64,000 nucleotides of DNA from Streptomyces sp. NBC_00289 (GCF_041435115.1 NZ_CP108046.1:9052001-9116000); one strand, 5' to 3'. Positions 6,969 to 16,347 are shown, numbered from the stretch's first letter. Notes: generated by a model not told the origin, from the letters alone. Made by a program: numbers and translations.

Positions 6969-9215
6969 TCATCCCCGCGGCGGCGTCACCGGCACGTTCA
7001 GCGGCCGGGCCAGACCGGCCGCGGACTCGTCGAGGCGTTGCAGGTGCCGTACCACCCGGTGGGTGACCCGGCCGTGTGCGGGAGTGCCGTCGGTGTCGGG
7101 CTCCAGCAGCGACGCGATGCTCGGCCCGGTCTCGATCCGCGCGTTCGCGTGCGCGTCGGCCGCCCGTTCGGCGATCGCCCTGATGTTGTGCAGGATGCGC
7201 TGCCCGGCCGGGCGCAGCCGGGGGTCCGCCGCGATCGAGGGTTTGCTGGGCAGTAGCTCGGCCGTCGCGGCCAGCGCCCGCGCGTGGTACGCGCAGGTCT
7301 CCAGCAGGGCCACCACATACCGGGCCGTGTTGCGCCGAGTCCGCAGCGGGGTGACCGGATGCGTGAGGGGCTGGGTGGCGGCCCGCAGGTCGGCCAGCGC
7401 CTGGTCCAGGTCCCGGGCCTTCTCGAGCAGATCTACCGCCGGGCCACCGCTGAGCTGGTCGACGGCCCCCTCGGTGACGTCGGCGAGGCGGTCGAGGACC
7501 GTCACAAGGAGGTCGTTGGTACGGCGATCCGTGTGCACCGGCAGGACGAACGCGGCCGCCACGATCCCGCAGGCCGCGCCGAGCGCCGTCTCCTCCACGC
7601 GCAGCACGAGTACCGAGAAGCTGTAGGTGTGCAGCAGGGTGTAGAGCAGCCCCAGGGCGGCCGTGACGAAGAACGACATCGCCGTGTACGACAGCGGCGC
7701 CGTGTAGAACATCGCGAAGACGAACAGCAGCACCAGCGCGAACGCCGTCCAGGTGTGTCGGCCGACCAGACCGGCCAGCACGATGCCGGCCACGACGCCG
7801 AACACGGTGCCCACCAGCCGGCGGTAGCCCTTGACGAGGACCTCTCCCGTCGAAGCCGTGTTGATGAACACGATCCAGCAGGTCAGCACCGCCCAGTACC
7901 AGCGCTGGCTGGAGAGGAACTCCCCGCCGACCATGGCCAGCGCCGACCCGATCGCGACCTGCACGGCGGCGCGTGTGGTCGGCCGGTGCAGACCGGCCTC
8001 CTCCTCGTCCGGCGCGCCCTCCTCACCGGCGTCGATGGCGGCGTCCTCGGCGTCGAGTTCCTCGCGTGAACGGGCGGTCGCGGGGGTGTCGTCCGACTCG
8101 TCCTGAGGCCCGTCCAGGGCGATGCGCAGCCCCAGCACCGCGCGCGCGAGCTCGCCGATGCCCCGGAAGACGTCCTGGACGGCGCCCGGAGCGGACGGCA
8201 GGTTCTCCTCGTCGCGGTAACCCAGCAGCCGGTTGCGGACATGGGACAGCGCGGTGCCCGAGTCCCCGCCCACGGGGCGCAGCACCAGCGTGCGCAGCGC
8301 CCCGAGATCGCGGCGCAGCGTGGCCGTGGCCTCGTCCCGCACGGGCAGCCGCTCTCCCGAGGGGGCGGGCGCGCCCGGCAGGTGCAGGGTCAGTGTGTCG
8401 GCCCGATGGGCGCTGCGGGCGCTCAGCAGCAGCAGGCCCAGCCGCTCGGCGGCGATCTCCGCGTCCGCGATACGCCGCTGCACGAGCCGCGCCGTGGCCT
8501 CGTCGGCGGTCCCCTCCTCCAGCCGTCCCTGGATGAGCATGGCCGTCTCGTGCAGCCGGGCGGTGCCGTTGCGCACGTCCGCCAGGGCCTTGTCCACCTC
8601 GTCCGGTCCGGCGTCGAGCAGGTCGAGCTGCGCGGACACCAGTTGGGCCAGGCGGGCGCGGAAGGCCTCGCGCAGCCGGTCCAGGAGGCCCGCGGGTGTC
8701 TCCGGCACGACCACGAAACGGGCGAGGGCGCTGCTCAGGAAGGCGATGCCGATCGCGCCGTACAACCGGGGGAGTCCCGACACGTCGGCGTCGACGAACA
8801 GCGCCATGAAGTAGATCTGGAATCCGACCAGACCGAGCGCCGTCCCCCGGTCGCCGAACCGGCGGGCGTAGACGGCGCAGAAGATGAGGGCGACGAAGAA
8901 GAGGTCACCGGCAAGGACGCGGGAGTCGAGGAGCGCGGCCAGGGTCGCCGAGGCGAACGCCACCGGCAGAGCGAGCGCCAGGGTCACGGCCTGCCGGGCG
9001 CGCTGCTTCTCCCGGATGGCGAAGGTGGCGACCATCGCGGCGATGGCTCCCGCCACCAGATGCGAGACATCGGCCCGCAGCAGCGAGAGCACGGCCAGCG
9101 TGAGGGAGATGGCGGTCACGGTCCGCAGTCCCGCGGTCAGTCGCAGGAATCCCGGATCGGACGCCGCGAGGGCGTCCCGCATCCGTGCCCGGACCGATCG
9201 TCCCGCTTCCTTCAC
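6969..9215 (-). CDS. FUSC family membrane protein
   Basis: A 748-aa protein of the fusaric acid resistance / YccS-like type. It has an N-terminal membrane block (residues about 25-165), a long soluble helical region to about 400, a second membrane block beginning TTRAAVQVAIGSALAMVGGE (about 425-560), and a soluble C-terminal helical tail. Such proteins are thought to export aromatic or hydrophobic compounds. The duplicated membrane half matches the full-length family. It starts at GTG 9215 and lies 97 bases downstream of the NADH dehydrogenase-like gene on the same strand. Confidence 0.85.
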   Translation of the reverse strand: MKEAGRSVRARMRDALAASDPGFLRLTAGLRTVTAISLTLAVLSLLRADVSHLVAGAIAAMVATFAIREKQRARQAVTLALALPVAFASATLAALLDSRVLAGDLFFVALIFCAVYARRFGDRGTALGLVGFQIYFMALFVDADVSGLPRLYGAIGIAFLSSALARFVVVPETPAGLLDRLREAFRARLAQLVSAQLDLLDAGPDEVDKALADVRNGTARLHETAMLIQGRLEEGTADEATARLVQRRIADAEIAAERLGLLLLSARSAHRADTLTLHLPGAPAPSGERLPVRDEATATLRRDLGALRTLVLRPVGGDSGTALSHVRNRLLGYRDEENLPSAPGAVQDVFRGIGELARAVLGLRIALDGPQDESDDTPATARSREELDAEDAAIDAGEEGAPDEEEAGLHRPTTRAAVQVAIGSALAMVGGEFLSSQRWYWAVLTCWIVFINTASTGEVLVKGYRRLVGTVFGVVAGIVLAGLVGRHTWTAFALVLLFVFAMFYTAPLSYTAMSFFVTAALGLLYTLLHTYSFSVLVLRVEETALGAACGIVAAAFVLPVHTDRRTNDLLVTVLDRLADVTEGAVDQLSGGPAVDLLEKARDLDQALADLRAATQPLTHPVTPLRTRRNTARYVVALLETCAYHARALAATAELLPSKPSIAADPRLRPAGQRILHNIRAIAERAADAHANARIETGPSIASLLEPDTDGTPAHGRVTHRVVRHLQRLDESAAGLARPLNVPVTPPRG

Positions 9216-9312
9216 GCCGCCGTACTCACTCCCGCTTCACGTCATGATCCGTGTCTCAGCATGGCACGGTACGGTCCGGCGTGATCAACCGGCCTCGCGC
9301 CGGCGATGAGGG

Positions 9313-10689
9313 TCACGTCTGCTTCGACCGGATCTCCTCGACGTGAGCCCGCACCTGGTCCGGTGTCAGGTACGAGTCGGTGTACTCGAAGTCCCGCAGT
9401 TTGGCGGGCTTGCGGGCCTGGAAACCGGTCCGGACGAAATCGTCCCCGGCGATCGCGTTGAGCATCCAGTTCGTCAGGACCCGGGTCTTGGCGACGCCGG
9501 TGCGCAGCGCCGCCCAGTGGTAGCCGCGGGCCACGGCCTGGGCGGGCAGGCCGCGCAGTTCGATGCCGAGGGGCTTGGACACGGCGTCCTTGCCGCCGAG
9601 GTCGACGACCAGGCCGAGGTCCTTGTGGACGTACGGCTCCAACGGCCGGCCGCGCAGCGCCGCGATGACGTTGTCGGCGACGTGCCTGCCCTGGCGCATC
9701 GCGTGCTGCGCGGTCGGCGGGCAGATCGCGCCCTCCTGGTCCTTGGCCTTGTCGGGCACCGCGGCGGCGTCGCCGAGCGCGAACACACCGTCGTGGCCCG
9801 GCAGGTTCATCTCGGCGCTGACCGCGAGGCGTCCCTTGACGGTCTCGGCGCCGAGGGTGGCGATGAGCGGGCTCGCGACGACCCCGGCGGTCCAGATCAG
9901 GGTGTGGGTGGGGACCACCCGCCCGTCGGTGAAGGTGACCTCCTCGGGGCCGGCCTTCGCGATGGAGACCCCGAGGGAGATCTCGATGCCGCGCCTGCGC
10001 AGGATCTCCTGTGCGCTGCGGCCGAGCTTGTCGCCCAGTTCGGGCATCAGCTTGGGGGCGATGTCGATCAGGTGCCACTTGATCAGACGCGGGTCCAGCC
10101 GGGGGTAGCGTTTCACCGCGGCATGGGTGAGGCGCTGCAGGCACGCGGCCGTCTCGGTGCCCGCGTAGCCGCCGCCGACCACCACGAACTGCAGCCGCGC
10201 GGCCCGCTCCGCCTCGTTCTCGCTGGCGTCGGCGAGGTCGAGCTGCGAGATGACGTGGTCGCGGATGTACGCGGCCTCGGCCAGCGTCTTCATGCCGAAC
10301 GCGTGGTCGGTGAGCCCCGGGATGTCGAAGGTGCGGGTGATGCTGCCGGGGGCCAGCACGATGTAGTCGTAGGGTTCGTCGATGATCTCGTCGGTGATGG
10401 TGCGGATGACGCAGACCTTCGCTTTGAGGTCCACGCCGATGGCGCCGCCCGGAATGATGCGGGTGCGGTACTTCCTGCTGCGGCGCAGGGAGACGGCGAT
10501 CGACTGCGGCGTCAGCACGCCGGAGGCCACCTGGGGCAGCAGCGGAAGGTAGAGCTGGTAGGCGAACGGCGTCACCAGCGTGACGTCGGCCTCGTCGGGG
10601 GCGAGTTTGCGTTCCAGACGTCGAACGCAGTCCACTCCGGCGAAGCCTGCGCCAACCACCAGGATCCTGGGTCGTGTCACGGTGTTCAT
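9313..10689 (-). CDS. NAD(P)/FAD-dependent oxidoreductase, type II NADH dehydrogenase-like
   Basis: The 458-aa flavoprotein has an N-terminal FAD dinucleotide motif (ILVVGAGFAGVDCVRRL), a central NAD-binding motif (FVVVGGGYAGTETAACL) and the ALGDAA segment that binds FAD near residue 310. The family passes electrons from NADH to quinones at the membrane face without pumping protons. I start at ATG 10689 (MNTVTRPRIL) where the Rossmann fold begins; the 13 codons before it lack similarity. It diverges from a methyltransferase gene across a 218-base gap. Confidence 0.87.
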   Translation of the reverse strand: MNTVTRPRILVVGAGFAGVDCVRRLERKLAPDEADVTLVTPFAYQLYLPLLPQVASGVLTPQSIAVSLRRSRKYRTRIIPGGAIGVDLKAKVCVIRTITDEIIDEPYDYIVLAPGSITRTFDIPGLTDHAFGMKTLAEAAYIRDHVISQLDLADASENEAERAARLQFVVVGGGYAGTETAACLQRLTHAAVKRYPRLDPRLIKWHLIDIAPKLMPELGDKLGRSAQEILRRRGIEISLGVSIAKAGPEEVTFTDGRVVPTHTLIWTAGVVASPLIATLGAETVKGRLAVSAEMNLPGHDGVFALGDAAAVPDKAKDQEGAICPPTAQHAMRQGRHVADNVIAALRGRPLEPYVHKDLGLVVDLGGKDAVSKPLGIELRGLPAQAVARGYHWAALRTGVAKTRVLTNWMLNAIAGDDFVRTGFQARKPAKLRDFEYTDSYLTPDQVRAHVEEIRSKQT

Positions 10690-10894
10690 CCCTTTCTGCG
10701 GCTCCAGGCGGTCTGCCTCGGACGACATTCGCCTGCCCGTGGATCGCTGCTTCGCACCTCATCGATCCCACCGCGCGTCCGGCCGTCCCGCCAGTGGCGT
10801 GCGGCAGGCAGACGAATCCGTCGACCACCACCATGCCCGCCCCGCGGCCGAAACGCACCGGGTCAGTTGCGATCTTTGGCCGTCGGCCAGGCCC

Positions 10895-10900
10895 TAGAGT
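10895..10900 (+). promoter_or_regulatory. -10 element TAGAGT, probably leaderless methyltransferase promoter
   Basis: TAGAGT ends eight bases before the ATG at 10908, so the expected transcription start coincides with the start codon and there is no Shine-Dalgarno sequence. A weak -35 may lie around 10867-10880. This is the arrangement of leaderless mRNAs, common in streptomycetes. Confidence 0.5.
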
Positions 10901-10907
10901 GCCGGAC

Positions 10908-11726
10908 ATGGGGGAAACAGAGCCCGCTTCGGGATTCCGTACACAGAACATCGCCGCCGACCGGGTGCCGCAGCTGGTGGCCGCCCTGGACGCCCAGGAA
11001 GCCAACGTGGGCGTCCGGCGGCTGCGCGCCTGGGCGCACGAGGCGCTGGCCGTCCGTCCCGGCGACCGGGCGCTCGACATCGGCTGCGGGACGGGCTCGG
11101 AGACGCGGGCGCTCGCCGCCTCGGCCGGCCCGGACGGCGCGGCGCTCGGCATCGAGCCCAACCCGGGACTGCGCGCGGTGGCCGAGGAACGCGCCGCCCG
11201 GGACGGCAGCCCGGCCCGTTTCGCGGACGGCGACGCGTTCGCCCTGCCCGCTCCCGACGCGTCCGTGGACGTCGTCTGGTGCGAACGGGTGTTGCAGCAC
11301 CTGTCGGAGCCGGACCGGGCGGTCGCCGAGATGCGACGGGTACTGCGCCCGGGCGGCCGCATCGCGCTCCTCGACACCGACTGGGCCACCGCGATCCTGC
11401 ATCCGGGGGAACCGGAGATCATGGCGGCGCTCTTCTCCGGCACGCTCACCGGCGCGGCGAATCCCCACTCCGGACGGCGGCTCGTGGGCCAGCTGAGCGC
11501 GGCCGGGCTGGTGATCGACGACCGGGGCGCGCAGGCGCTGCTCCAGGACCACCGGTCGGTGACCTGGCCCCTGGTGCGCATGCTGGGGGAGTCGGCCGTG
11601 CGCCGCGGGCTGCTGACCGAGGCCCAGCGCGACCGCGCCTACGACGACCTGGCCGAGGCGGCCGGACGGGGGGCGCTGCACATGTCCGTGACGATGTTCG
11701 GGGTCGTCGCCCACCTCCCGCGCTGA
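10908..11726 (+). CDS. Class I SAM-dependent methyltransferase
   Basis: A 272-aa methyltransferase with the SAM-binding motif I ALDIGCGTGSETRAL near residue 55, an acidic motif II in ALGIEPNPG, and the VWCERVLQHLSEPDRAVAEM segment of the UbiE/Methyltransf_11 group. The substrate is unknown. The ATG at 10908 lies right behind a -10 box, suggesting a leaderless transcript. It diverges from the flavoprotein gene and is closed by a hairpin shared with the convergent phosphatase gene. Confidence 0.87.
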   Translation: MGETEPASGFRTQNIAADRVPQLVAALDAQEANVGVRRLRAWAHEALAVRPGDRALDIGCGTGSETRALAASAGPDGAALGIEPNPGLRAVAEERAARDGSPARFADGDAFALPAPDASVDVVWCERVLQHLSEPDRAVAEMRRVLRPGGRIALLDTDWATAILHPGEPEIMAALFSGTLTGAANPHSGRRLVGQLSAAGLVIDDRGAQALLQDHRSVTWPLVRMLGESAVRRGLLTEAQRDRAYDDLAEAAGRGALHMSVTMFGVVAHLPR

Positions 11727-11731
11727 CGCGG

Positions 11732-11768
11732 GCGCACCGACCGGCGGGCACGCGTGGAAGCGGTGCGC
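11732..11768. terminator. Hairpin between convergent genes
   Basis: GCGCACCG (11732-11739) pairs with CGGTGCGC (11761-11768) across a 21-nt loop in the 53-base gap between the methyltransferase and the stressosome operon tail. There is no T-run. Confidence 0.45.
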
Positions 11769-11779
11769 GGGCCGGCCGG

Positions 11780-13537
11780 TCAGAACGCCGCGACGCCGGC
11801 CGGGGTCCGCGTCAACTCGGCGGCGCTGCTGTGGATGTGACACAGCAGCAGGCACACGTCGTCGTCGCGCTCGGAGTCGCTCAGCAGCGGGTACAGGAGC
11901 CGGTCCGCCGAGCCGTCGAGATCCTCGTCCAGTTCCGCGGAGCGGAACGACCCGAGCGCCCCCGCCAGCCGCTCGATGCCCGGGTCTATGCCCTGCGCGC
12001 GCCGCTCGACCAGCCCGTCCGTGTACAGCGCCAGCGTCGAGCCCGGTGACAGCCGCACCGTGTGGTCGTCGATCTCCTGCTGGAGGGGGATGCCCAGCAT
12101 CGCCCCGGGCTTGGCGTCCAGCGTGCGCACCTGTCCGTCCGGGGTACGCAGCACCGGCGGAGGATGCCCGGCCGCCGCCCAGGTCAGGGTGGGGTCCTCG
12201 GGGTGGAAGCGGGCGATGACGGCGGTGGCGTACAGATCGGGCTGCAGATGGTGCAGGAACACGTGCAGCCGGGTGAGCAGCTGGCCGGGGCTGCCGCCGT
12301 CGACCGCGTAGGCGCGCAGAGCGGTGCGCAGTTGGCTCATCATCACGGCCGCGTGCAGACCGTGCCCGGTGACGTCGCCGATGACGGTGATCAGGCTGCC
12401 GTCGGGCTGCCGGAAGGCGTCGTACCAGTCGCCGCCGATGTTGAGCCCGTGGGTGGCCGGCAGATAGCGGGCGGCCAGGTGCAGGCCGGGCGTGGTGGGC
12501 AGGTCCGTGAGGAGGGCGCGCTGCAGCGTCTCGGCGATGTCGCGGTTGTGCTCGAACCGGCGGGCGTTGTCGATCGCGATGCTGGCCCGCCGGGTGAGTT
12601 CGATCAGCATGACGGCGTCGTCCGGGTCCCAGCTCTCGCCGGGCGGTGACAGCGTCAGCACACCCAGCGGTGTGCGGCGGGTCGGCAGCGGTACGCACAG
12701 CAGGGGGCGGGCGGGATCCAGTGCCGACGGAGGGCGGTCGTCCACGCCGGGCAGGCCGCCGGGACGGTCGGCCGCGTACTGCGGACGCCCGGTGCGGGCC
12801 GCGCGCACGGCGGCGGCCGGGTGGGCGGAGGGACGATGTCTGTCGTCTCCGTCGAACAGCCACACGTCGACGCTGCCGGCATACTCGGGCACCAGCAGGT
12901 CCGGGAGCAGACGCACGATCTCGTCCTGGTTGAGCGAGCTCGTCAGCGCGGCGCTCGCGTCCGCCAGGAACGTCAGCCGACGACGGGCGCTCTCCGCCTC
13001 CTCGCGGGCGGTGTGCTCGGCGGCGAAGGCCTCCCGCTGGGCCCGCCAGGCCGCGTCCAGGTCGGCGTGCAGGGCCAGCACACCCTGGTTCGTCTGGTGC
13101 AGCTCCTCCCGGTGGAAGGCGACCAGTTCCTGCTGTGCGGCGAGTTCCTCCAGCACCTCGGCCGTGTCCTCGTCGGCGCCCAGCAGCGCCTCCGCCAGGA
13201 CCTCCGGGTCCTCGGCCACGACGTCGCCGGCCGCCGTGGCCGGGGCTTCGGGGCAGCCGACGGTCGTCCGCCACGGCGGTACGGTGTCGGCGCCCGCGTC
13301 GGCCGCGGGGGTCACCACGGCGTGCAGGAGACCTTCCCCCGCGGCTGCCGCGGTGATCTCGAGGGTGAGCAGCCAGGTGCCGCCCTTGGTGAGGCACTGC
13401 CGCAGGTGCGCGCTGAGCGCGGTGGTCAGGCGGGTGCGCTCGAGGGCGGGCACGCCGTACGCGGCGGCTAGGCGGGCGGTGGCGATCCGGGCCCGTGCCG
13501 CGTCGGTGACGCCGCTGATCTGCCAGGTGCGTGTCAT
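11780..13537 (-). CDS. GAF-SpoIIE PP2C phosphatase (RsbU-like), last gene of the Rsb operon
   Basis: A 585-aa protein. The N-terminal 100 residues look like a degenerate ATPase/regulatory domain, then a coiled coil (about 140-200), a GAF domain (about 205-345) and a PP2C SpoIIE phosphatase (about 365-565). Metal-site motifs are intact: GGDWYDA, GDVTGHG, YTDGLVE and DDDVCLL. RsbU-type enzymes dephosphorylate STAS antagonists, which frees SigB-type sigma factors. Its ATG overlaps the stop of the upstream gene by 4 nt, so it is translated from the same mRNA. In Bacillus the RsbT kinase binds and activates RsbU, and an RsbT-like gene is two genes upstream. Confidence 0.9.
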   Translation of the reverse strand: MTRTWQISGVTDAARARIATARLAAAYGVPALERTRLTTALSAHLRQCLTKGGTWLLTLEITAAAAGEGLLHAVVTPAADAGADTVPPWRTTVGCPEAPATAAGDVVAEDPEVLAEALLGADEDTAEVLEELAAQQELVAFHREELHQTNQGVLALHADLDAAWRAQREAFAAEHTAREEAESARRRLTFLADASAALTSSLNQDEIVRLLPDLLVPEYAGSVDVWLFDGDDRHRPSAHPAAAVRAARTGRPQYAADRPGGLPGVDDRPPSALDPARPLLCVPLPTRRTPLGVLTLSPPGESWDPDDAVMLIELTRRASIAIDNARRFEHNRDIAETLQRALLTDLPTTPGLHLAARYLPATHGLNIGGDWYDAFRQPDGSLITVIGDVTGHGLHAAVMMSQLRTALRAYAVDGGSPGQLLTRLHVFLHHLQPDLYATAVIARFHPEDPTLTWAAAGHPPPVLRTPDGQVRTLDAKPGAMLGIPLQQEIDDHTVRLSPGSTLALYTDGLVERRAQGIDPGIERLAGALGSFRSAELDEDLDGSADRLLYPLLSDSERDDDVCLLLCHIHSSAAELTRTPAGVAAF

Positions 13538-14592
13538 GGGCGGTCCGCCGCGGTCGGGGCCAGCACGGCCACGGCGGTGTCGTCCCGCACAGGGCCGGCC
13601 GGGCTGCTGGTGTCGCGGACCGTGACGGCGGCGATCACGGCCGGGTCGGCGGACAGCAGACAGGGGTCGGACGGTGGCGTCCAGCGGCTGGGGAGGCCGT
13701 CGCTGTGCAGGATCAGCAGCCGGTCCCCGGCCCAGCGGGCCTGTTCCTCACGCAGGGTCGTGGGGCGGTGGACGCCGACTATGCCGGGCCGGGACAGGAG
13801 GGAACGCCAGGTGCCGTCCTCGCGCAGCCGGGCCCCTATGTTCCCGACGCCGGCGAACCGCAGCACACCCGTACTCAGCTCGACCTGGGCCAGCGCGACA
13901 GCCGCCCCCCTGGTGCCGCGCAGCGCCGTGTCCAGGTTCCGCAGGGCCTCGGCGGGCGTGAGGTGGGCCGAGCGGCGCAGTGCCTCGGCGGCGGCCGTCG
14001 ACGCCCGGGCGACCTCGGGTCCGTGTCCGAGCCCGTCGGCGAGCATCAGGGTCAGGCGGTCGTCCGCCCGCACCCAGGCCCAGGCGTCACCCGAGTAATC
14101 CGCGCCGGCGTAGGGGATGTTGACCCCTCCGGCCCGTAGCGGGCCGGCCGGTGGCCGGGAGCCGTCGCGGCCGGTGCCGCCGATGCGGGCCAGCGCCACC
14201 GTCCCGCGGCCGGGGGCGCTGTGCAGCTCGAAGTCGTCGGCGACCCGGCGGCACGTGCCCAGGCCGGCGCCGAGGGAACGCGCCGTCGTGAATCCGTCGC
14301 GCAGCGCGCCGGCGACGTCGGCCATGCCCCGGCCGTGGTCGATCGCGGCGATCTGCACGCACGGACCGGCGCCCGGGCCGTCCACGGGCACCGGTGGGGC
14401 CACGGCGTCGACGAGGAGGTGGCCGCCGCCGGCGTGCTTGAGCAGATTGGTGGCCAGTTCGGTCGCCACCAGGCCTGCCGCCGTGCGGCGTTCGTCGCCG
14501 AGCCCGGCGAGACCGGCGGCGGCCTCCGCGGCCACCCTGGCGTCACGCACCCGGGTCGAGTCGTGGACGGGGACGTCCCATACGCGCGGCAT
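13534..14592 (-). CDS. Fused HATPase-RsbX-like SpoIIE phosphatase
   Basis: A 352-aa protein with two halves: an N-terminal GHKL kinase-like domain (N-box ATELATNLLKHAGGG, G1 IDHGRGMAD, G2 SLGAGLGTCRRVAD) and a C-terminal SpoIIE/RsbX-type phosphatase from about residue 180 with ADGLGHGPEV, HSDGLPSRW and RDDTAVAVL. RsbX-type enzymes reset the stressosome by dephosphorylating RsbR/RsbS; the added kinase half is common in actinobacteria. The start codon overlaps the upstream stop in TGATG and its own end overlaps the next ATG, so it is fully embedded in the operon. Confidence 0.88.
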   Translation of the reverse strand: MPRVWDVPVHDSTRVRDARVAAEAAAGLAGLGDERRTAAGLVATELATNLLKHAGGGHLLVDAVAPPVPVDGPGAGPCVQIAAIDHGRGMADVAGALRDGFTTARSLGAGLGTCRRVADDFELHSAPGRGTVALARIGGTGRDGSRPPAGPLRAGGVNIPYAGADYSGDAWAWVRADDRLTLMLADGLGHGPEVARASTAAAEALRRSAHLTPAEALRNLDTALRGTRGAAVALAQVELSTGVLRFAGVGNIGARLREDGTWRSLLSRPGIVGVHRPTTLREEQARWAGDRLLILHSDGLPSRWTPPSDPCLLSADPAVIAAVTVRDTSSPAGPVRDDTAVAVLAPTAADRP

Positions 14593-15032
14593 CAGCGCTC
14601 CTCGCGGGGCGACGGCGGCACGGCCGTCCAGGAGGTCACCGTGACGGTCGTACCGGATCCGGGGGCGCTGTCGATCGTGAACTCGTGCACCAGTCTCCGC
14701 GCGCCGCCCAGGCCGAGCCCGAGGCCGCCGCCGGAGGTGTAGCCGTCGCTGAGTGCCCGGTCCAGGTCGGTGATGCCCGGTCCCTCGTCGGTGAAGGCCA
14801 GGCGCAGCCCCTGGGCGCGCCCGTTGTGCGCCTGTGACGCCTCCATCAGGCCGCCGCCGCCGTGCACCAGCGTGTTGCGGGCCAGTTCGCTGGCCGCGGT
14901 GACCAGCTTCGTCTGTTCCACCAGGCCGAAGCCGAGCCGGGCGGCCGCCTGGCGCACGTGCTGGCGCACCCACACGAGATCCATGTCCGAGCGGATCGGC
15001 AGGCAGGCCTCGACGCCCGCGGAGGTGTGCAT
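14592..15032 (-). CDS. rsbT: RsbT-like serine/threonine kinase of the stressosome
   Basis: A 146-aa GHKL kinase with N-box ASELARNTLVHGGGG, G1 FTDEGPGITDLD and glycine-rich G2 GGGLGLGLGGARRLVHEF. The arrangement and its place directly after an RsbS-like STAS gene fit RsbT, which phosphorylates RsbS and RsbR and then leaves the stressosome to activate an RsbU phosphatase. The ATG overlaps the RsbS stop (TGATG). Sequence alone does not separate RsbT from RsbW; context decides it. Confidence 0.87.
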   Translation of the reverse strand: MHTSAGVEACLPIRSDMDLVWVRQHVRQAAARLGFGLVEQTKLVTAASELARNTLVHGGGGLMEASQAHNGRAQGLRLAFTDEGPGITDLDRALSDGYTSGGGLGLGLGGARRLVHEFTIDSAPGSGTTVTVTSWTAVPPSPREER

Positions 15033-15451
15033 CACGGACTCTCCTGGCGATTGCCGCCTGAACGAGGCGTCGGGGCGGGCCGGGTGAGGAGGTCCATGGC
15101 CGCCTCGGTGTTGAGGGCGGTGCGCAGGCCGGGGAGCGTCAGCCCCAGCTCCACCAGGGTGATGGCGACGGCGGGACGCATGCCGGCCACCACCGTCTGC
15201 GCGGCCAGCAGCGAGGCCTGCGCCGCGATCTCGGCCAGCACCCGGCCGAGGAAGGAGTCGACGATCTCGACACCGGAGATGTCGATGACCACGCCGGTGA
15301 CCCGGCTGGCGGCGATGGTCTCGCTCAGGTCCTGCTGGAGTCGCTGCGCGGTGTTGTCGTACAGATCCCCCTGGAGGGTGACCAGGAGGACGTCGCCGAG
15401 TCTGAGGACCGGCACCGGCCCCGCGGCGGGGAGGGAGGAGTGGTCGTTCAC
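15032..15451 (-). CDS. rsbS: RsbS-like STAS antagonist of the stressosome
   Basis: A 139-aa single STAS domain with VIDISGVEIVDSFLGRVLAE; Ser66 is at the position phosphorylated in RsbS. The conserved GMRPAVAITLVELGL helix follows, as in RsbR/RsbS but not in SpoIIAA-type antagonists. RsbS is the structural core that binds RsbT in unstressed cells. It starts at GTG 15451, which shares GTGA with the stop of the RsbR-like gene, so translation is coupled. A proline-rich tail of about 15 residues is added. Confidence 0.88.
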   Translation of the reverse strand: MNDHSSLPAAGPVPVLRLGDVLLVTLQGDLYDNTAQRLQQDLSETIAASRVTGVVIDISGVEIVDSFLGRVLAEIAAQASLLAAQTVVAGMRPAVAITLVELGLTLPGLRTALNTEAAMDLLTRPAPTPRSGGNRQESP

Positions 15452-16347
15452 CGTGGTCCCGCACCGCCGGGCGCCGCGCTGACGATGTTCGCGCCCAGCT
15501 GGTGCAGTGCGTACGCCAGGGCGTCGGCCAGGCTCGCGCGGGTCACCACCGTGCCCAGGTCCAGGCCGAGATGGACGATGGTCTGCGCGATGGCCGGTCG
15601 GATGCCGGAGACGACGCACTCCGCGCCCATCAGACGCGCGGCCGCGACGGTCTTCATCAGGTGCTGGGCCACCAGCGAGTCGACCGTCGGCACTCCGGTG
15701 ATGTCGAGGATGGCGAAGCGGGCGTGCTGGTCGACGACGGCCTCCAGGAGCGTCTCCATCACGACCTGGCTGCGCGCGCTGTCCAGCGTCCCGATCAGTG
15801 GAACGGCCACGATGCCGTCCCACAGCTTGATGACCGGCGTGGCGACCTCCAGCAGTTGCACCTGCTGCCGCTCGATGAGGGCGTGTCCCTCGCTCAGCGC
15901 GGTGTCCAGGACCACCAGCCGCAGGGTGCCCAGCAGCACGGTGAGAGCCGTCGCGCACTCTCTGACCTCGTCGGCCGAGGCGTGGGGCAGGTCGGCGATC
16001 AGCAGGTTCAGCGCCGGGGGGCGCAGGGCGTCCACGTCGTTGGAGACCTGGGCGGTGGTGAAGCCGGCCCGGGAGCGTGCCGCGCCCATCCGCGCCAACT
16101 GCTCGCGTACGACGGTGAATCCGGCGGCGTCCGGATCCTGCACCGGGCCCTCCTCGGCCACGTGGGCCAAGGCGTCGACGACGACCTTGCCCGCCTCGAC
16201 GGCCTCGTCACGCGAGACGGTGAACACCGAGCGGAACAGGGGTTCGTCGGCCCACCGCTGGGCGATCTGCTCACGGCGGCGGCGCAGAAAGGCCCCGACC
16301 TCCTTGGTCGGCGCCCCCTGCTGTCCCGCGGATGCGTGCTCCGGCAT
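15448..16347 (-). CDS. rsbR: RsbR-like stressosome sensor (RsbRD N-terminal domain plus STAS)
   Basis: A 299-aa protein: an N-terminal helical RsbRD-type sensor domain (EVGAFLRRRREQIAQRW onward, to about 160) and a C-terminal STAS domain (about 165-285) with AILDITGVPTVDSLVAQHL, where the Thr and Ser are candidate RsbT sites. RsbR paralogues form the shell of the 1.8-MDa stressosome with RsbS. I start at ATG 16347, eight bases after GAGGAG, rather than at the GTG nine bases earlier. It is the first gene of a five-gene overlapping operon. Confidence 0.87.
   Translation of the reverse strand: MPEHASAGQQGAPTKEVGAFLRRRREQIAQRWADEPLFRSVFTVSRDEAVEAGKVVVDALAHVAEEGPVQDPDAAGFTVVREQLARMGAARSRAGFTTAQVSNDVDALRPPALNLLIADLPHASADEVRECATALTVLLGTLRLVVLDTALSEGHALIERQQVQLLEVATPVIKLWDGIVAVPLIGTLDSARSQVVMETLLEAVVDQHARFAILDITGVPTVDSLVAQHLMKTVAAARLMGAECVVSGIRPAIAQTIVHLGLDLGTVVTRASLADALAYALHQLGANIVSAAPGGAGPR

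Noticed and set aside
8241..9284. Plus-strand open frame over the FUSC gene
   Set aside because: Gln/Arg/Gly-rich antisense translation without any family feature.
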